This document shows positions 1 to 8,629 of a stretch of 37,629 bases of DNA, piece after piece. The translations under genes were made by a program, and so were the position numbers. This DNA is from Mycobacterium sp. (GTDB taxonomy: Bacteria; Actinomycetota; Actinomycetes; Mycobacteriales; Mycobacteriaceae). Location: NCBI GenBank assembly GCA_022841565.1, contig JALHRH010000011.1, positions 1 through 37,629 on the forward strand, read 5' to 3'. Position 1 is the first letter of the stretch; each line of letters opens with the position of its first letter. A model generated the notes under the pieces. That model saw nothing but the letters and a program-made list of their open reading frames with translations, was not told where the DNA came from and ran no database searches.

Positions 1-1
1 C

Positions 2-187
2 CAGGCACCGGTTCCGTCCTCGACGACCACCACCCTGGCCACCACCGACGACAACCAGCACAATGACAAAACCGGACTGTGGGGCCTGACCGGCCTGCTC
101 GGTCTGGCCGGATTGGCGGGACTGGCGCGTCGCAAGAACAACGACGCCAACATCCCATCGGCTGCCACTCGCCGCCCGCCGGCGTAA
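2..187 (+). CDS. C-terminal end of a Thr/Pro-rich membrane or cell-wall protein with a WGxxGxxG-type hydrophobic tail and basic stop-transfer (5' truncated by window)
   Basis: Frame 2 is open from base 2 to TAA at 185-187: ...TTTTLATTDDNQHNDKTGLWGLTGLLGLAGLAGLARRKNNDANIPSAATRRPPA*. Followed directly by a strong hairpin. Confidence 0.7.
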   Translation, partial: QAPVPSSTTTTLATTDDNQHNDKTGLWGLTGLLGLAGLAGLARRKNNDANIPSAATRRPPA

Positions 188-195
188 CGCACTCA

Positions 196-240
196 TCAAA
201 CGCCCTCCGTCAGCGACCTTCGCCGACGGGGGGCGTTTGA
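196..240. terminator. Hairpin terminator between convergent genes
   Basis: 16-bp stem tcaaacgccctccgtc (196-211) / gacggggggcgtttga (225-240) with one mismatch and a 13-nt loop, between a + strand stop at 187 and a - strand stop at 315. Confidence 0.75.
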
Positions 241-314
241 CGTCTTTCGAATAGCGCGCCGGGCAACCACTTTGCGGCGTCGCCGTTTTCACCATGGCGC
301 CGAGGTGGCCGAGC

Positions 315-1751
315 CTATCGTTTCGAACTTGCCACCCGAGCGCCCGCCCGCGCAAGTCCACGGCGACGAACCAGGGAGGTGCAGAAGTACAGGATCACCA
401 CCACCACCCAGGAGAGCAGGCTCAGCCACAGCTGGCTGCGGGTGCCCTGGTTGAACGCCATTTGCACAAGTACCGCAACGATTCCCACCGCTGTCAGGAT
501 CGACAGCACGGGGAATAGCCACATTTTCACGCGCAGCTTTTCCAGAGGTGTCCGGCGGCGCAGCAGGATCTGCGATACGGCGATCAGCAGGTAGACGAAC
601 AGGATGACGGCACCGGAAGAGTTGAGCAGAAAAAGAAATACCGTGCGGGGCGACAGCCAGGCCATCAAGACGCACAGAAAGCCGACGACCGACGAAGCCA
701 CGATGGCGATCGCAGGCACACCGCGCCGGCTGAGCCTGACCAGTTGAGCGGGTGCCTCCCCTCTGCCGGCGAGCACGAACAGCATTCGCGATGCGGTGTA
801 TAGGCCCGAGTTCAGACAGGACAGCACCGCGGTGAGCACCACCGCATTCATGATCTGATCGGCGCCGGACAGACCCATGTGCCGCAGCGCCGCCACATAT
901 GGCGAGGCACCGAGTTCCACCGAGTTCCACGGCATGATGACCACCAGCAGCAGCACCGAGCCGACGAAGAAGATGATGATGCGGGCGACCACCGACCTTG
1001 TTGCTCGCGCGATCGCCCGCGCCGGATCGCGACTCTCCGCGGCGGCGATGGTGACGACTTCGGCGCCCACCATCGAAAAGATCACCACCACAATGGCGGC
1101 GAAAACCGCCGACACACCCTTGGGGAAGAAGCCGCCATGAGACGTCAGGTTGGAGAAGTCCAGGTGGTGGCCTGGCAACAGCCCGCACACGAATGCCGTT
1201 CCCACGCCGAGGAAGATCACGATTGTCGCGACTTTGATTCCGGCGAACCAAAATTCGAATTCGCCGAAGGATGACACCGAGAATAGGTTGGTGGCCGTCA
1301 TCAGCAGCATCAGACACAACGCGGACAACCACAGTGGCGCCGGAAACCAGTAGTTGAGCACCTTTCCGCCAGCGACGGCTTCGAATCCGACGACGATCAC
1401 CCAGAAGTACCAATACAGCCAGCCCACCGAGAACCCGGCCCAACCGCCCAGCGCCGATGCGGCATAGTCGGCGAACGATCCAGTCGACGGATTGGCCGCC
1501 GCCATCTCGCCCAGCATCCGCATCACCAGGACGATCAGCAGGCCGCAGATCGCGTAAGTCAGGAACGCGGCCGGACCGGTTTCGGAGATCACCACCCCGG
1601 AGCCGACGAACAGTCCGGCACCGATCACGCCGCCGATGGCGATCATGCTGAGTTGCCGCTGCGAAAGTCCTTGTTTCAGTGTGGGGTTCTCCGGCCCAAG
1701 GGCCGAGTCGTTCGGCCGGTCTTCCCGCCGTCCCTGCGCGTCCCGCATCAC
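315..1751 (-). CDS. gabP: APC-family amino acid permease (GABA permease GabP-like)
   Basis: 478 aa, about 12 hydrophobic segments, N-terminal LSQRQLSMIAIGGVIGAGLFVGSG motif typical of AAP/GabP permeases; syntenic with Rv0522. Confidence 0.85.
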   Translation of the reverse strand: MMRDAQGRREDRPNDSALGPENPTLKQGLSQRQLSMIAIGGVIGAGLFVGSGVVISETGPAAFLTYAICGLLIVLVMRMLGEMAAANPSTGSFADYAASALGGWAGFSVGWLYWYFWVIVVGFEAVAGGKVLNYWFPAPLWLSALCLMLLMTATNLFSVSSFGEFEFWFAGIKVATIVIFLGVGTAFVCGLLPGHHLDFSNLTSHGGFFPKGVSAVFAAIVVVIFSMVGAEVVTIAAAESRDPARAIARATRSVVARIIIFFVGSVLLLVVIMPWNSVELGASPYVAALRHMGLSGADQIMNAVVLTAVLSCLNSGLYTASRMLFVLAGRGEAPAQLVRLSRRGVPAIAIVASSVVGFLCVLMAWLSPRTVFLFLLNSSGAVILFVYLLIAVSQILLRRRTPLEKLRVKMWLFPVLSILTAVGIVAVLVQMAFNQGTRSQLWLSLLSWVVVVILYFCTSLVRRRGLARAGARVASSKR

Positions 1752-1851
1752 CGGACGCTAGCAGCTGAGATCGATCCGGATCACGCCGTCGTTACGAGTG
1801 CCTTGCGATACGGCGTGGCAGGGGCGTCAAACCCGCTTCGGCGCGGCATGA

Positions 1852-2721
1852 TTGACCATCGTGGCCGACCTGACCCGCCGCTCGGTGCTGCGTATGGGTG
1901 CCGGTGCCAGCGCCGGAGCGGCCGGCGTCTGGGCGCTGAGCGCCTTGCTCGATCCACTCACCACCCTGGCCGCACCCACGGCGCCCGCTCCCTTCGACCC
2001 GCCAACGGCGGGCAAGACGCTGCCGACCAAGCTCACCGGCTCGTTCGTCTCGGCTGCACGCGGCGGCATCAAGACCAACTGGGTGATCGCCATGCCGCCG
2101 GGTCAGACCAAGATGTTGCGGCCGGTGATTGCGCTGCACGGCAAAGACGGCGACGCGAACATGATGTTGGACTGCGGCGTGGAGGACGCGCTCGCGCAAC
2201 TGGTCAGCGAGGGCAAGCCGCCGTTCGCCGTGGTGGGCGTGGACGGCGGTGCCAACAGCTACTGGCACCGGCGGTCCACCGGCGAGGATCCCGGCACCAT
2301 GGTCCTCGAAGAGCTGTTGCCGATGTTGACCTCGATGGGGATGGACACCTCGAAGGTGGGGTTCATGGGCTGGTCGATGGGTGGTTACGGCGCGCTGCTG
2401 CTGGGCGCCCGGCTGGGACCGGCCCGCACCGCCGGCATCTGCGCGATCAGCCCGGCGCTGTACATGTCCTACATCGGCAGCGCCCCCGGCGCGTTCGACA
2501 GCATCGACGACTGGACCCGCAACACCGTGTTCGGTTTGCCGGTGCTCAACTCCATCCCCGTTCGGGTGGACTGCGGCATCGGCGACCGGTTCTTTTTCGC
2601 CTCAAGCCAATTCGTCAGCCAGCTGAAGTCCAAGCCAGCGGGCAGCTTTTCCCCAGGCGGCCATGACGTCGACTACTGGCGCGCGCAGCTGCCCGGTGAG
2701 CTGGCCTGGATGGCAACCTAA
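1852..2721 (+). CDS. Exported alpha/beta-hydrolase / esterase-family protein with Tat-type signal (start may be GTG 1861)
   Basis: N-terminal TRRSVLRMGAGASAGAAGVWALSALL twin-arginine signal; nucleophile elbow GWSMGGYGA. Resembles Rv0519c. Confidence 0.8.
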   Translation: MTIVADLTRRSVLRMGAGASAGAAGVWALSALLDPLTTLAAPTAPAPFDPPTAGKTLPTKLTGSFVSAARGGIKTNWVIAMPPGQTKMLRPVIALHGKDGDANMMLDCGVEDALAQLVSEGKPPFAVVGVDGGANSYWHRRSTGEDPGTMVLEELLPMLTSMGMDTSKVGFMGWSMGGYGALLLGARLGPARTAGICAISPALYMSYIGSAPGAFDSIDDWTRNTVFGLPVLNSIPVRVDCGIGDRFFFASSQFVSQLKSKPAGSFSPGGHDVDYWRAQLPGELAWMAT

Positions 2722-2724
2722 CTC

Positions 2725-4854
2725 GTGAGCCAACTGGACCGCACCCCGTTCCGCCCCGACATCGAAGGCCTGCGCGCCGTCGCCGTGCTCGCCGTCGTCC
2801 TCTACCACGCGGGCATTCCCGGTATTGCCGGCGGCTTCATCGGCGTGGACGTCTTCTTCGTCATCTCCGGCTTTCTGATCACCGGGCTGCTGTGGCGCGA
2901 AGTGCAGACCACCAAAACCGTTGCGCTGGGCCGCTTCTACGCCGCCCGCGCGCGGCGCTTGTTGCCGGCCGCGGCAACTGTCGGCCTGGTGACCGCGGTC
3001 GTCGCGGCCGCGGTGCTGCCGCCGCTGCAGGCTCGACGGGTGTTCATCGACGGCATCGCCAGCATGCTCTACGTCGGCAACTATCGGTTCGCCACCCAAG
3101 ACACCGACTACATGGGCTCCGATCTGCCGCCGTCGCCGTTCCAGCACTACTGGTCGCTCGGCGTGGAGGAGCAGTTCTACCTGCTGTGGCCGACCCTGAT
3201 CATCGGCACGGCGTGGTTGGCCCGACGCATCGCCCACGGCAACACCCCACGCGCCGTGCCCTATGCGGTGGTGGTAGGGACGGTCGGCGCGGCATCGCTG
3301 GCGGCGGCGGTGATCTGGACCAAAATCTCGCCGCCATGGGCGTTCTTCTCGCTACCGACCCGGGCCTGGGAGCTGGCCGCCGGGGGTCTGGTGGCCCTGA
3401 CAATCCCTCAGTGGAAGCGACTGCCCCTGCTACCCGCAACGGTCGCAGGGTGGGGCGGGCTGACGCTGATCCTGCTGACGTGTACCCAGCTGGGCCCCCA
3501 CACGCCTTACCCCGGCACCTCGGCGCTGCTTCCGGTGCTGGGCACTGCCTTGGTGGTCGGCACCGGTTGCGTCACCGGCGGCTTGGGCGTCGGCCGGGTG
3601 CTGTGCCCACCGGCGATGCGGGCGATCGGCCGCGTGTCCTACTCGTGGTACCTGTGGCACTGGCCGGTGCTGCTGCTGCTACCGCCGCTGTTGGGCGATC
3701 CCGGCGGGCTGCCGGGCCGGCTGGCGGCCACAACGGTGTCCGCCGGGCTCGCCGTCATCACCATGCACGCCGTCGAGAACCCCGGCCGGTTCGCCGCGGC
3801 GCTGCGCCGTTCCGCACGAGCCAGCCTGGTTTTCGCGGGCGCCGCAAGTGGAGTTGCGGCATGCGCATGCGCGGTGTTGCTGACGGCGGTGCCGGCCCCG
3901 GTCGGCCATGGCGCCGCCGCCCCGCAAGCAAAGATCGTTTCGCTGCCCCCCGCGCCCGACCCTCAGCTCAGTTCGCAGGAAGCGGCGGTCCGCCAGGCGT
4001 TGACCCAAGCGCGCGAGATGCTTGCGGCGGCTGCCGGGCAGCGCGCCGTACCGGCCAATCTCAATCCCCCGCTGGCGGCGGCACCGGCTGACAAGGCGGC
4101 GGTGTTCGTCAACGGTTGCCTGCGCTCGTGGCGCGACGTGGGTCAAAGCGAATGCGCTTCGGTGGTGGGGGACACACAAACGGCTTCCCCGACAACCGTC
4201 ACGCTGATCGGCGACTCACACGCGGCGATGTGGGATCCGGCCCTACAGCAGGTCGCCGAGCAGCGGCATTGGCGCCTGGAGACCATGGCCAAGGTCACCT
4301 GCCCGTTCCTCGACATCCCGATCGTCAGCCCCTACCTAGGCCGCGAGTACACCGAGTGCGAACGATGGCGCGGGGAGATCGTGAACCGGCTTGCGGCCGA
4401 GCGGCCGCGGCTGGTGGTGCTGAGCATGAGCCGCCGCTACCACGCCGACTTCGGCTTCGCCTCCTACGATCCGGCGTGGATCGACGCCCTGGCCCGGGTG
4501 GTAGCGCAGCTGCGCGCCATGGGCTCGCAGGTTCTGGTGCTCGGTCCGGTAGCCGACCCGCACTCGTCGGCGCCTACCTGCCTGTCCGCCCACCTGGACG
4601 ACGCCGGGGCCTGCGCGCCGGCGCGGTCGGTTGCGGTCAACGACGACGGTATCGGCGCGGAACAACGGGTGACCACCGCGGCCGGCGGCTCCTATGCGGA
4701 CCTGACCGACCTGTTCTGCACCCCGGAGCGCTGCCCGCTGATCGTCGGCGACACCCTGGTGTTCCGCGACGACAACCACGTCACCACCCAGTACGCGCAA
4801 CTCCTGGCGCCCGTCATCGGGGCGGTGGCGGACCGCGCCATAACAAATGGGTGA
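2725..4854 (+). CDS. Acyltransferase 3 (OafA-like) fused to C-terminal SGNH hydrolase domain
   Basis: 709 aa from GTG; RPDIEGLRAVAVLAVVLYHAG...GFIGVDVFFVISGFLITG acyltransferase-3 signature; C-terminal TLIGDSHAAMW and DDNHVT SGNH blocks. Confidence 0.9.
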   Translation: MSQLDRTPFRPDIEGLRAVAVLAVVLYHAGIPGIAGGFIGVDVFFVISGFLITGLLWREVQTTKTVALGRFYAARARRLLPAAATVGLVTAVVAAAVLPPLQARRVFIDGIASMLYVGNYRFATQDTDYMGSDLPPSPFQHYWSLGVEEQFYLLWPTLIIGTAWLARRIAHGNTPRAVPYAVVVGTVGAASLAAAVIWTKISPPWAFFSLPTRAWELAAGGLVALTIPQWKRLPLLPATVAGWGGLTLILLTCTQLGPHTPYPGTSALLPVLGTALVVGTGCVTGGLGVGRVLCPPAMRAIGRVSYSWYLWHWPVLLLLPPLLGDPGGLPGRLAATTVSAGLAVITMHAVENPGRFAAALRRSARASLVFAGAASGVAACACAVLLTAVPAPVGHGAAAPQAKIVSLPPAPDPQLSSQEAAVRQALTQAREMLAAAAGQRAVPANLNPPLAAAPADKAAVFVNGCLRSWRDVGQSECASVVGDTQTASPTTVTLIGDSHAAMWDPALQQVAEQRHWRLETMAKVTCPFLDIPIVSPYLGREYTECERWRGEIVNRLAAERPRLVVLSMSRRYHADFGFASYDPAWIDALARVVAQLRAMGSQVLVLGPVADPHSSAPTCLSAHLDDAGACAPARSVAVNDDGIGAEQRVTTAAGGSYADLTDLFCTPERCPLIVGDTLVFRDDNHVTTQYAQLLAPVIGAVADRAITNG

Positions 4855-4934
4855 CACGACGGTGTTTTATCGCCGAATGAACCTCGCCACGACAACGAAC
4901 GTGATACCAATAGAAGGGTTTTGGAGGTTTTGAC

Positions 4935-5051
4935 ATGAGTCCGATGCTGTTGGTTCTGCTTACGGCAGCCGCGCCAGTCGCCGGGCTTGGACTAGTGCAA
5001 TTGCAGGCGCGCCTTGAACGTTGGGACTACGACAGGCACGCAGAAGACTGA
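4935..5051 (+). CDS. Small single-pass membrane peptide, 38 aa (MSPMLLVLLTAAAPVAGLGLVQLQARLERWDYDRHAED)
   Basis: ATG preceded by ggaggtttt RBS; hydrophobic helix then charged tail; below the 60-aa cut-off of the ORF track. Confidence 0.65.
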   Translation: MSPMLLVLLTAAAPVAGLGLVQLQARLERWDYDRHAED

Positions 5052-5098
5052 AGCGGCGGTGGCGCAACTGAACACCTGGTGCGGCAACCGCCCCTGCC

Positions 5099-5860
5099 TC
5101 ACCGTGATAGTTGCCACCGAATGAGTGGCGCCATCTTGTCCGCTAGGTACTCATGACCCGCGTCGTTGGGGTGCACGCCGTCCGCGCCGATCAGCTCGGG
5201 CCGGTCCACGAACCAGCGGTCGCCGATCGGGTCGACGAAGTCCGCCCCCGCCGCCCACGCGGCGCCGGCCAGCACATCCCGGATCACCAACACCGGCACC
5301 GGCACGTCTGCCGTCGGCCAAGGCGGCCCGACCACCAAGAATCTCGCGGACGGCGCAAGTCGGCGCGCCAGCGCGAAAGTGGCGTCGACGCGTTGGGCCA
5401 GCAGCACCGGATCAACGTCCAGGTCGTTGCGGGAACCGAAGAACACGACGAGCACGTCCGCGGGCTTGACCACCTTGGCGGTCAGGTCCTGAAAGATGCT
5501 GCCGTGGTCACCGGGTACCCCGTATCCGGCTCTGCCCTCGGCGGCCACGTCACTGGCGATGCGCAGGCCGGGCGCCGCGAGCGCACGCCAGGTACGGGCG
5601 GTCCAGGAGTTCGGCCCCAGACCGCCCTCTTCGGTGCCGGTGGTGTACGAATCGCCTATCACCGCAACGGGTTTGAGCCGCAGATCCAGAGTCAGTGTCT
5701 GATAGGGCCGCACCTGGACCGGATCGGCCAGACACAACGACACCACCATCACGGTGAAGCTGATGGCGAACATGGCCAGCCGGGTCACTGCGACCTCCAC
5801 TGGAGAGACGGATGCATCCACCTGGAATCGTACGAGGGTCCGACGCGAAGCATCGGTCAA
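5099..5860 (-). CDS. Exported SGNH/GDSL hydrolase (Rv0518-like)
   Basis: N-terminal TM segment; block I VAVIGDSYTTGTEEGG; block V GADGVHPNDAGHEYLA. Confidence 0.85.
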   Translation of the reverse strand: MTDASRRTLVRFQVDASVSPVEVAVTRLAMFAISFTVMVVSLCLADPVQVRPYQTLTLDLRLKPVAVIGDSYTTGTEEGGLGPNSWTARTWRALAAPGLRIASDVAAEGRAGYGVPGDHGSIFQDLTAKVVKPADVLVVFFGSRNDLDVDPVLLAQRVDATFALARRLAPSARFLVVGPPWPTADVPVPVLVIRDVLAGAAWAAGADFVDPIGDRWFVDRPELIGADGVHPNDAGHEYLADKMAPLIRWQLSR

Positions 5861-5893
5861 CTCGCTTGCGGCCCCGGCAATTAGGGCGGGTCC

Positions 5894-7138
5894 TCATACC
5901 GCCCGGGAGGAAACCTCGGACAGCGCACCGTCGATCGGGTGCCGTTTGGTGGTGGGCGAGTCATCCGGCTGCGTACCCGCGGGCGCGGGTCTGGCGCCGA
6001 CCATTCTGCGCATCCATCGACGAGCCGGCTCTTCGACGAAGTGGTACATCAGGATCGACAGCAGCACCGCGATGGCAATCAGCCCGATGACGTTCCATTT
6101 CCACGGGCTGTCCTGCGGCGTGAGCTCGAACTGCAACACCGCCCATCCCCATCCGGTGTGCACCAGCTCATGAACCATGTACAGACAGAAGGAGATTTCC
6201 CCGCCGTACACCATCAGCCGCGTCGACAGTACCCACGGCAGGCTGCCCAAGCCGATCGCCAGCGTGATCACCAGCGGCACGAACAGCACGTCCACCACAC
6301 CACCGCTGTCCACGACGCCGCTGATCGGATGCGCATCGAACCAGTAGAGAATGCCCACCATCACAACCACCAGCAGCAGCGAGAGGTATCCGGCCAGGTA
6401 ACGGGCGCGGTTGCTCAGCCGCAACCTGCGCACCGCGGCACAGGCCAGCGCGCCGGCGACGAACTGGGTGACGATGCGTGGCAGCCAGCTCCACGGCGTA
6501 TAGAAATAGCCGCTGGCCAACAGCAACAGCACCGGCGGCAGACATGCCACGAAGGCCAGCAGCATCAGGCTGCGCGCTCGGGTAGCTCGCTCCAATCGCA
6601 GAATGATCAGCACGATCAGGCCGAAGAGCAAATAAGCCAACCATTCCGCGCTGATCGACCATGCCGGCCCGTCCCAGCTGGTGTTGTCGAAGAACGGCTC
6701 GAACCACAACTGCACCAACAGAACCTGGCGCACGTAGCTGATTGCGGTGAGATCCCTGACTTCGGGTAACGGCACGTGCCCCACGTGCAGGCTCAGGATC
6801 ACGATCAATGCGGCCAGGTGCATGGTGAGCAGATACACCGGCCACACTCTGGCCAGCCGCAGCCACAGGAAGTGCACGGTGGCGCGCATGGACCATGCCC
6901 CACCCATGCGGTCGAGGTAGTTCCAGGTCAGCACAAACCCGCTGAGGATGAAGAACAGGTCGACGCCCTGGGCGCCGGAATTGAGCACCGGTGCCAGGTT
7001 CTCGCGGAACTCGGGCGACATATCGGTCAACATCGGACGGAAGTGAAAGAGCACCACCCACAGCGCCGCGATGATGCGGAGGCCGGTCAGGGCCTTGATC
7101 TCCCCGCGGATCTCAGCCTTCATCTCTACGCTGCGCAC
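5894..7138 (-). CDS. Membrane acyltransferase 3 family protein (Rv0517-like)
   Basis: ALTGLRIIAALWVVLFHFRP...GVDLFFILSGFVLTWNY signature, multi-TM. Confidence 0.87.
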   Translation of the reverse strand: MRSVEMKAEIRGEIKALTGLRIIAALWVVLFHFRPMLTDMSPEFRENLAPVLNSGAQGVDLFFILSGFVLTWNYLDRMGGAWSMRATVHFLWLRLARVWPVYLLTMHLAALIVILSLHVGHVPLPEVRDLTAISYVRQVLLVQLWFEPFFDNTSWDGPAWSISAEWLAYLLFGLIVLIILRLERATRARSLMLLAFVACLPPVLLLLASGYFYTPWSWLPRIVTQFVAGALACAAVRRLRLSNRARYLAGYLSLLLVVVMVGILYWFDAHPISGVVDSGGVVDVLFVPLVITLAIGLGSLPWVLSTRLMVYGGEISFCLYMVHELVHTGWGWAVLQFELTPQDSPWKWNVIGLIAIAVLLSILMYHFVEEPARRWMRRMVGARPAPAGTQPDDSPTTKRHPIDGALSEVSSRAV

Positions 7139-7347
7139 GAGATTCTTTCCGCCTGGACTCTTGATGTCTGCTGTTGTTGTGTCGATTCACTGGCCAACCG
7201 AAGCGTTCTCGCCCGCTCCTAAGCCCCCCGACTAGCAACCGGCAGCCTAACAGCGGAACCGTCGGGACGGTCGACGAGCCGCTTCTTAGCAAAGAGTTAG
7301 TCCTGGCTAGCGGTCCCCTTAGGTTTAGCGGGCACCTTAAGGTGCAG

Positions 7348-7373
7348 GGTTTTGGTCTTCCAAAGAGGTGTAT
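7348..7373 (+). promoter_or_regulatory. Candidate SigF-type promoter: GGTTT (7348-7352) N15 GTGTAT (7368-7373)
   Basis: Matches the GGTTT-N15-17-GGGTAT type consensus with one -10 mismatch, about 27 nt upstream of the preferred ATG (7400). Confidence 0.45.
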
Positions 7374-7399
7374 GCACCACGGGGAAATGGGGCTTTTCG

Positions 7400-7831
7400 A
7401 TGACTACCGCGATCGTTTCGAGCACTGCCGACTGCAATGGCGCCCACATTCGGGCGCACTGTCGGCACCTGGCCACCGTGGTGACGATCCGCGGCGAGAT
7501 CGACGCGGTCAACGTCGACCAGGTCGGCGAATACGTTCGGCGTTTCGTCCTGCGTGACAGTCCGGTGGTGCTCGACCTGAGCGCGGTGACCCACTTCTCG
7601 GCGGCCGGGATCGCGTTGTTCGGCGTGCTCGACGAGGAATGCCGCGGCGCCGGTGTGGAGTGGATGATCGTCGCCAACCCCGTCGTCAACGTGTTACTGG
7701 GCGACTGCAGTGACCCCGCCGAGGCGCCGTTCCCGGTTACCGGTTCGGTACACGGGGCGCTGCGCCAGCTGGCCGACGGCATCACCCGGCGCCGCCAGTT
7801 GGTTCTGCCGCTGGTCAAGAAGTCTGCTTAG
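7400..7831 (+). CDS. oprA: STAS-domain anti-anti-sigma factor-like protein (OprA / Rv0516c-like)
   Basis: MTTAIVSS...VVTIRGEIDAVNVDQVGEYV...PVVLDLSAVTHFSAAGIALFGVLDEE STAS core; ATG 7400 is preferred because the track start (7352) is TTG and lies inside the candidate promoter. Symbol by synteny and family. Confidence 0.75.
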   Translation: MTTAIVSSTADCNGAHIRAHCRHLATVVTIRGEIDAVNVDQVGEYVRRFVLRDSPVVLDLSAVTHFSAAGIALFGVLDEECRGAGVEWMIVANPVVNVLLGDCSDPAEAPFPVTGSVHGALRQLADGITRRRQLVLPLVKKSA

Positions 7832-8057
7832 CCCGCCTGAGCCTGGTCACGCCGACCACGGCGAGAATCCCGGCGATCGTCGCCAGCAACAGCGTCAGCA
7901 CCAATTGCTGCGGGTCGAATACGACCGACGCAGTGGCGGGCTGCCCATCGGCCACGGGTGCGACGGCAATCGTGGAGCGTGTCTGCAGCCAGCTGAACCC
8001 CGTCGCCACCAACGCGGCGGCGGCCAGCACCAACTCCACGACCGCGCGGGCGTTCAC
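7815..8057 (-). CDS. Small two-TM membrane protein (Rv0514-like)
   Basis: 80 aa with two hydrophobic helices and basic C-terminus; stop codon overlaps start of upstream gene (8054-8057). Confidence 0.7.
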   Translation of the reverse strand: MNARAVVELVLAAAALVATGFSWLQTRSTIAVAPVADGQPATASVVFDPQQLVLTLLLATIAGILAVVGVTRLRRAKQTS

Positions 8058-8629
8058 AGCAGCGACTCGTTGTCGTCATCGTCAAACGCGTCCATCTCGT
8101 CGGCGACTTCGGGAACGTAGGGCCCCATCCGCTGCTCCACCAATGGGGTCAGCGCGTCACGCAGGTGACGGTGACGACGCGCCCAAGCCTGCGCGGTGCG
8201 CCCGCCGCTGAGCTTGAGGCCGATGCCGTACCGGCCGCGCGGGACACCGACGAGTTCGCCCAGCGCCCGCGCCGACTGCCACCTGGCCAGCGGCTTATCG
8301 GACTTCACCGAGTTCTCGGCTTCCGGGAAGACCTTGACGATCTCGCGCACCAAGATGGTCTCGGTGCCCTGACGCAGGGCGTCCTTCGTCAGTTCCACCG
8401 AGGTGTGGATGCGCGCCGCCTTCACCTGCAAAGCCACGAATCCCGACACCAGCACTAGGAAGACGGCCGGAACCACGAAAGAAATCGGGACATGGTTAAC
8501 GTGCTGGATGTAGATCAGTGACGCCGCGGACAGCGGTCCCGCCAGCACCCAGTACCAACTGGCCCCGGACTCGTAGAACAGCCGCTTGTCCCCGGCTTGC
8601 GGTGTCGATTCCATGTGTGCCTCCGTCAT
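8054..8629 (-). CDS. Membrane protein with two N-terminal TM helices and DUF3093-like tail (Rv0513-like)
   Basis: Start MTEAHMESTP at 8629 makes a 4-nt ATGA overlap with the hemB stop; WYWVLAGPLSAASLIYIQH... Track ORF start 8737 is inside hemB. Confidence 0.7.
   Translation of the reverse strand: MTEAHMESTPQAGDKRLFYESGASWYWVLAGPLSAASLIYIQHVNHVPISFVVPAVFLVLVSGFVALQVKAARIHTSVELTKDALRQGTETILVREIVKVFPEAENSVKSDKPLARWQSARALGELVGVPRGRYGIGLKLSGGRTAQAWARRHRHLRDALTPLVEQRMGPYVPEVADEMDAFDDDDNESLL

Noticed and set aside
289-1443. 384-aa minus-strand ORF overlapping gabP in another frame
   Set aside because: Arg/Gly-rich shadow ORF of high-GC DNA; the 315-1751 frame gives a clear permease.
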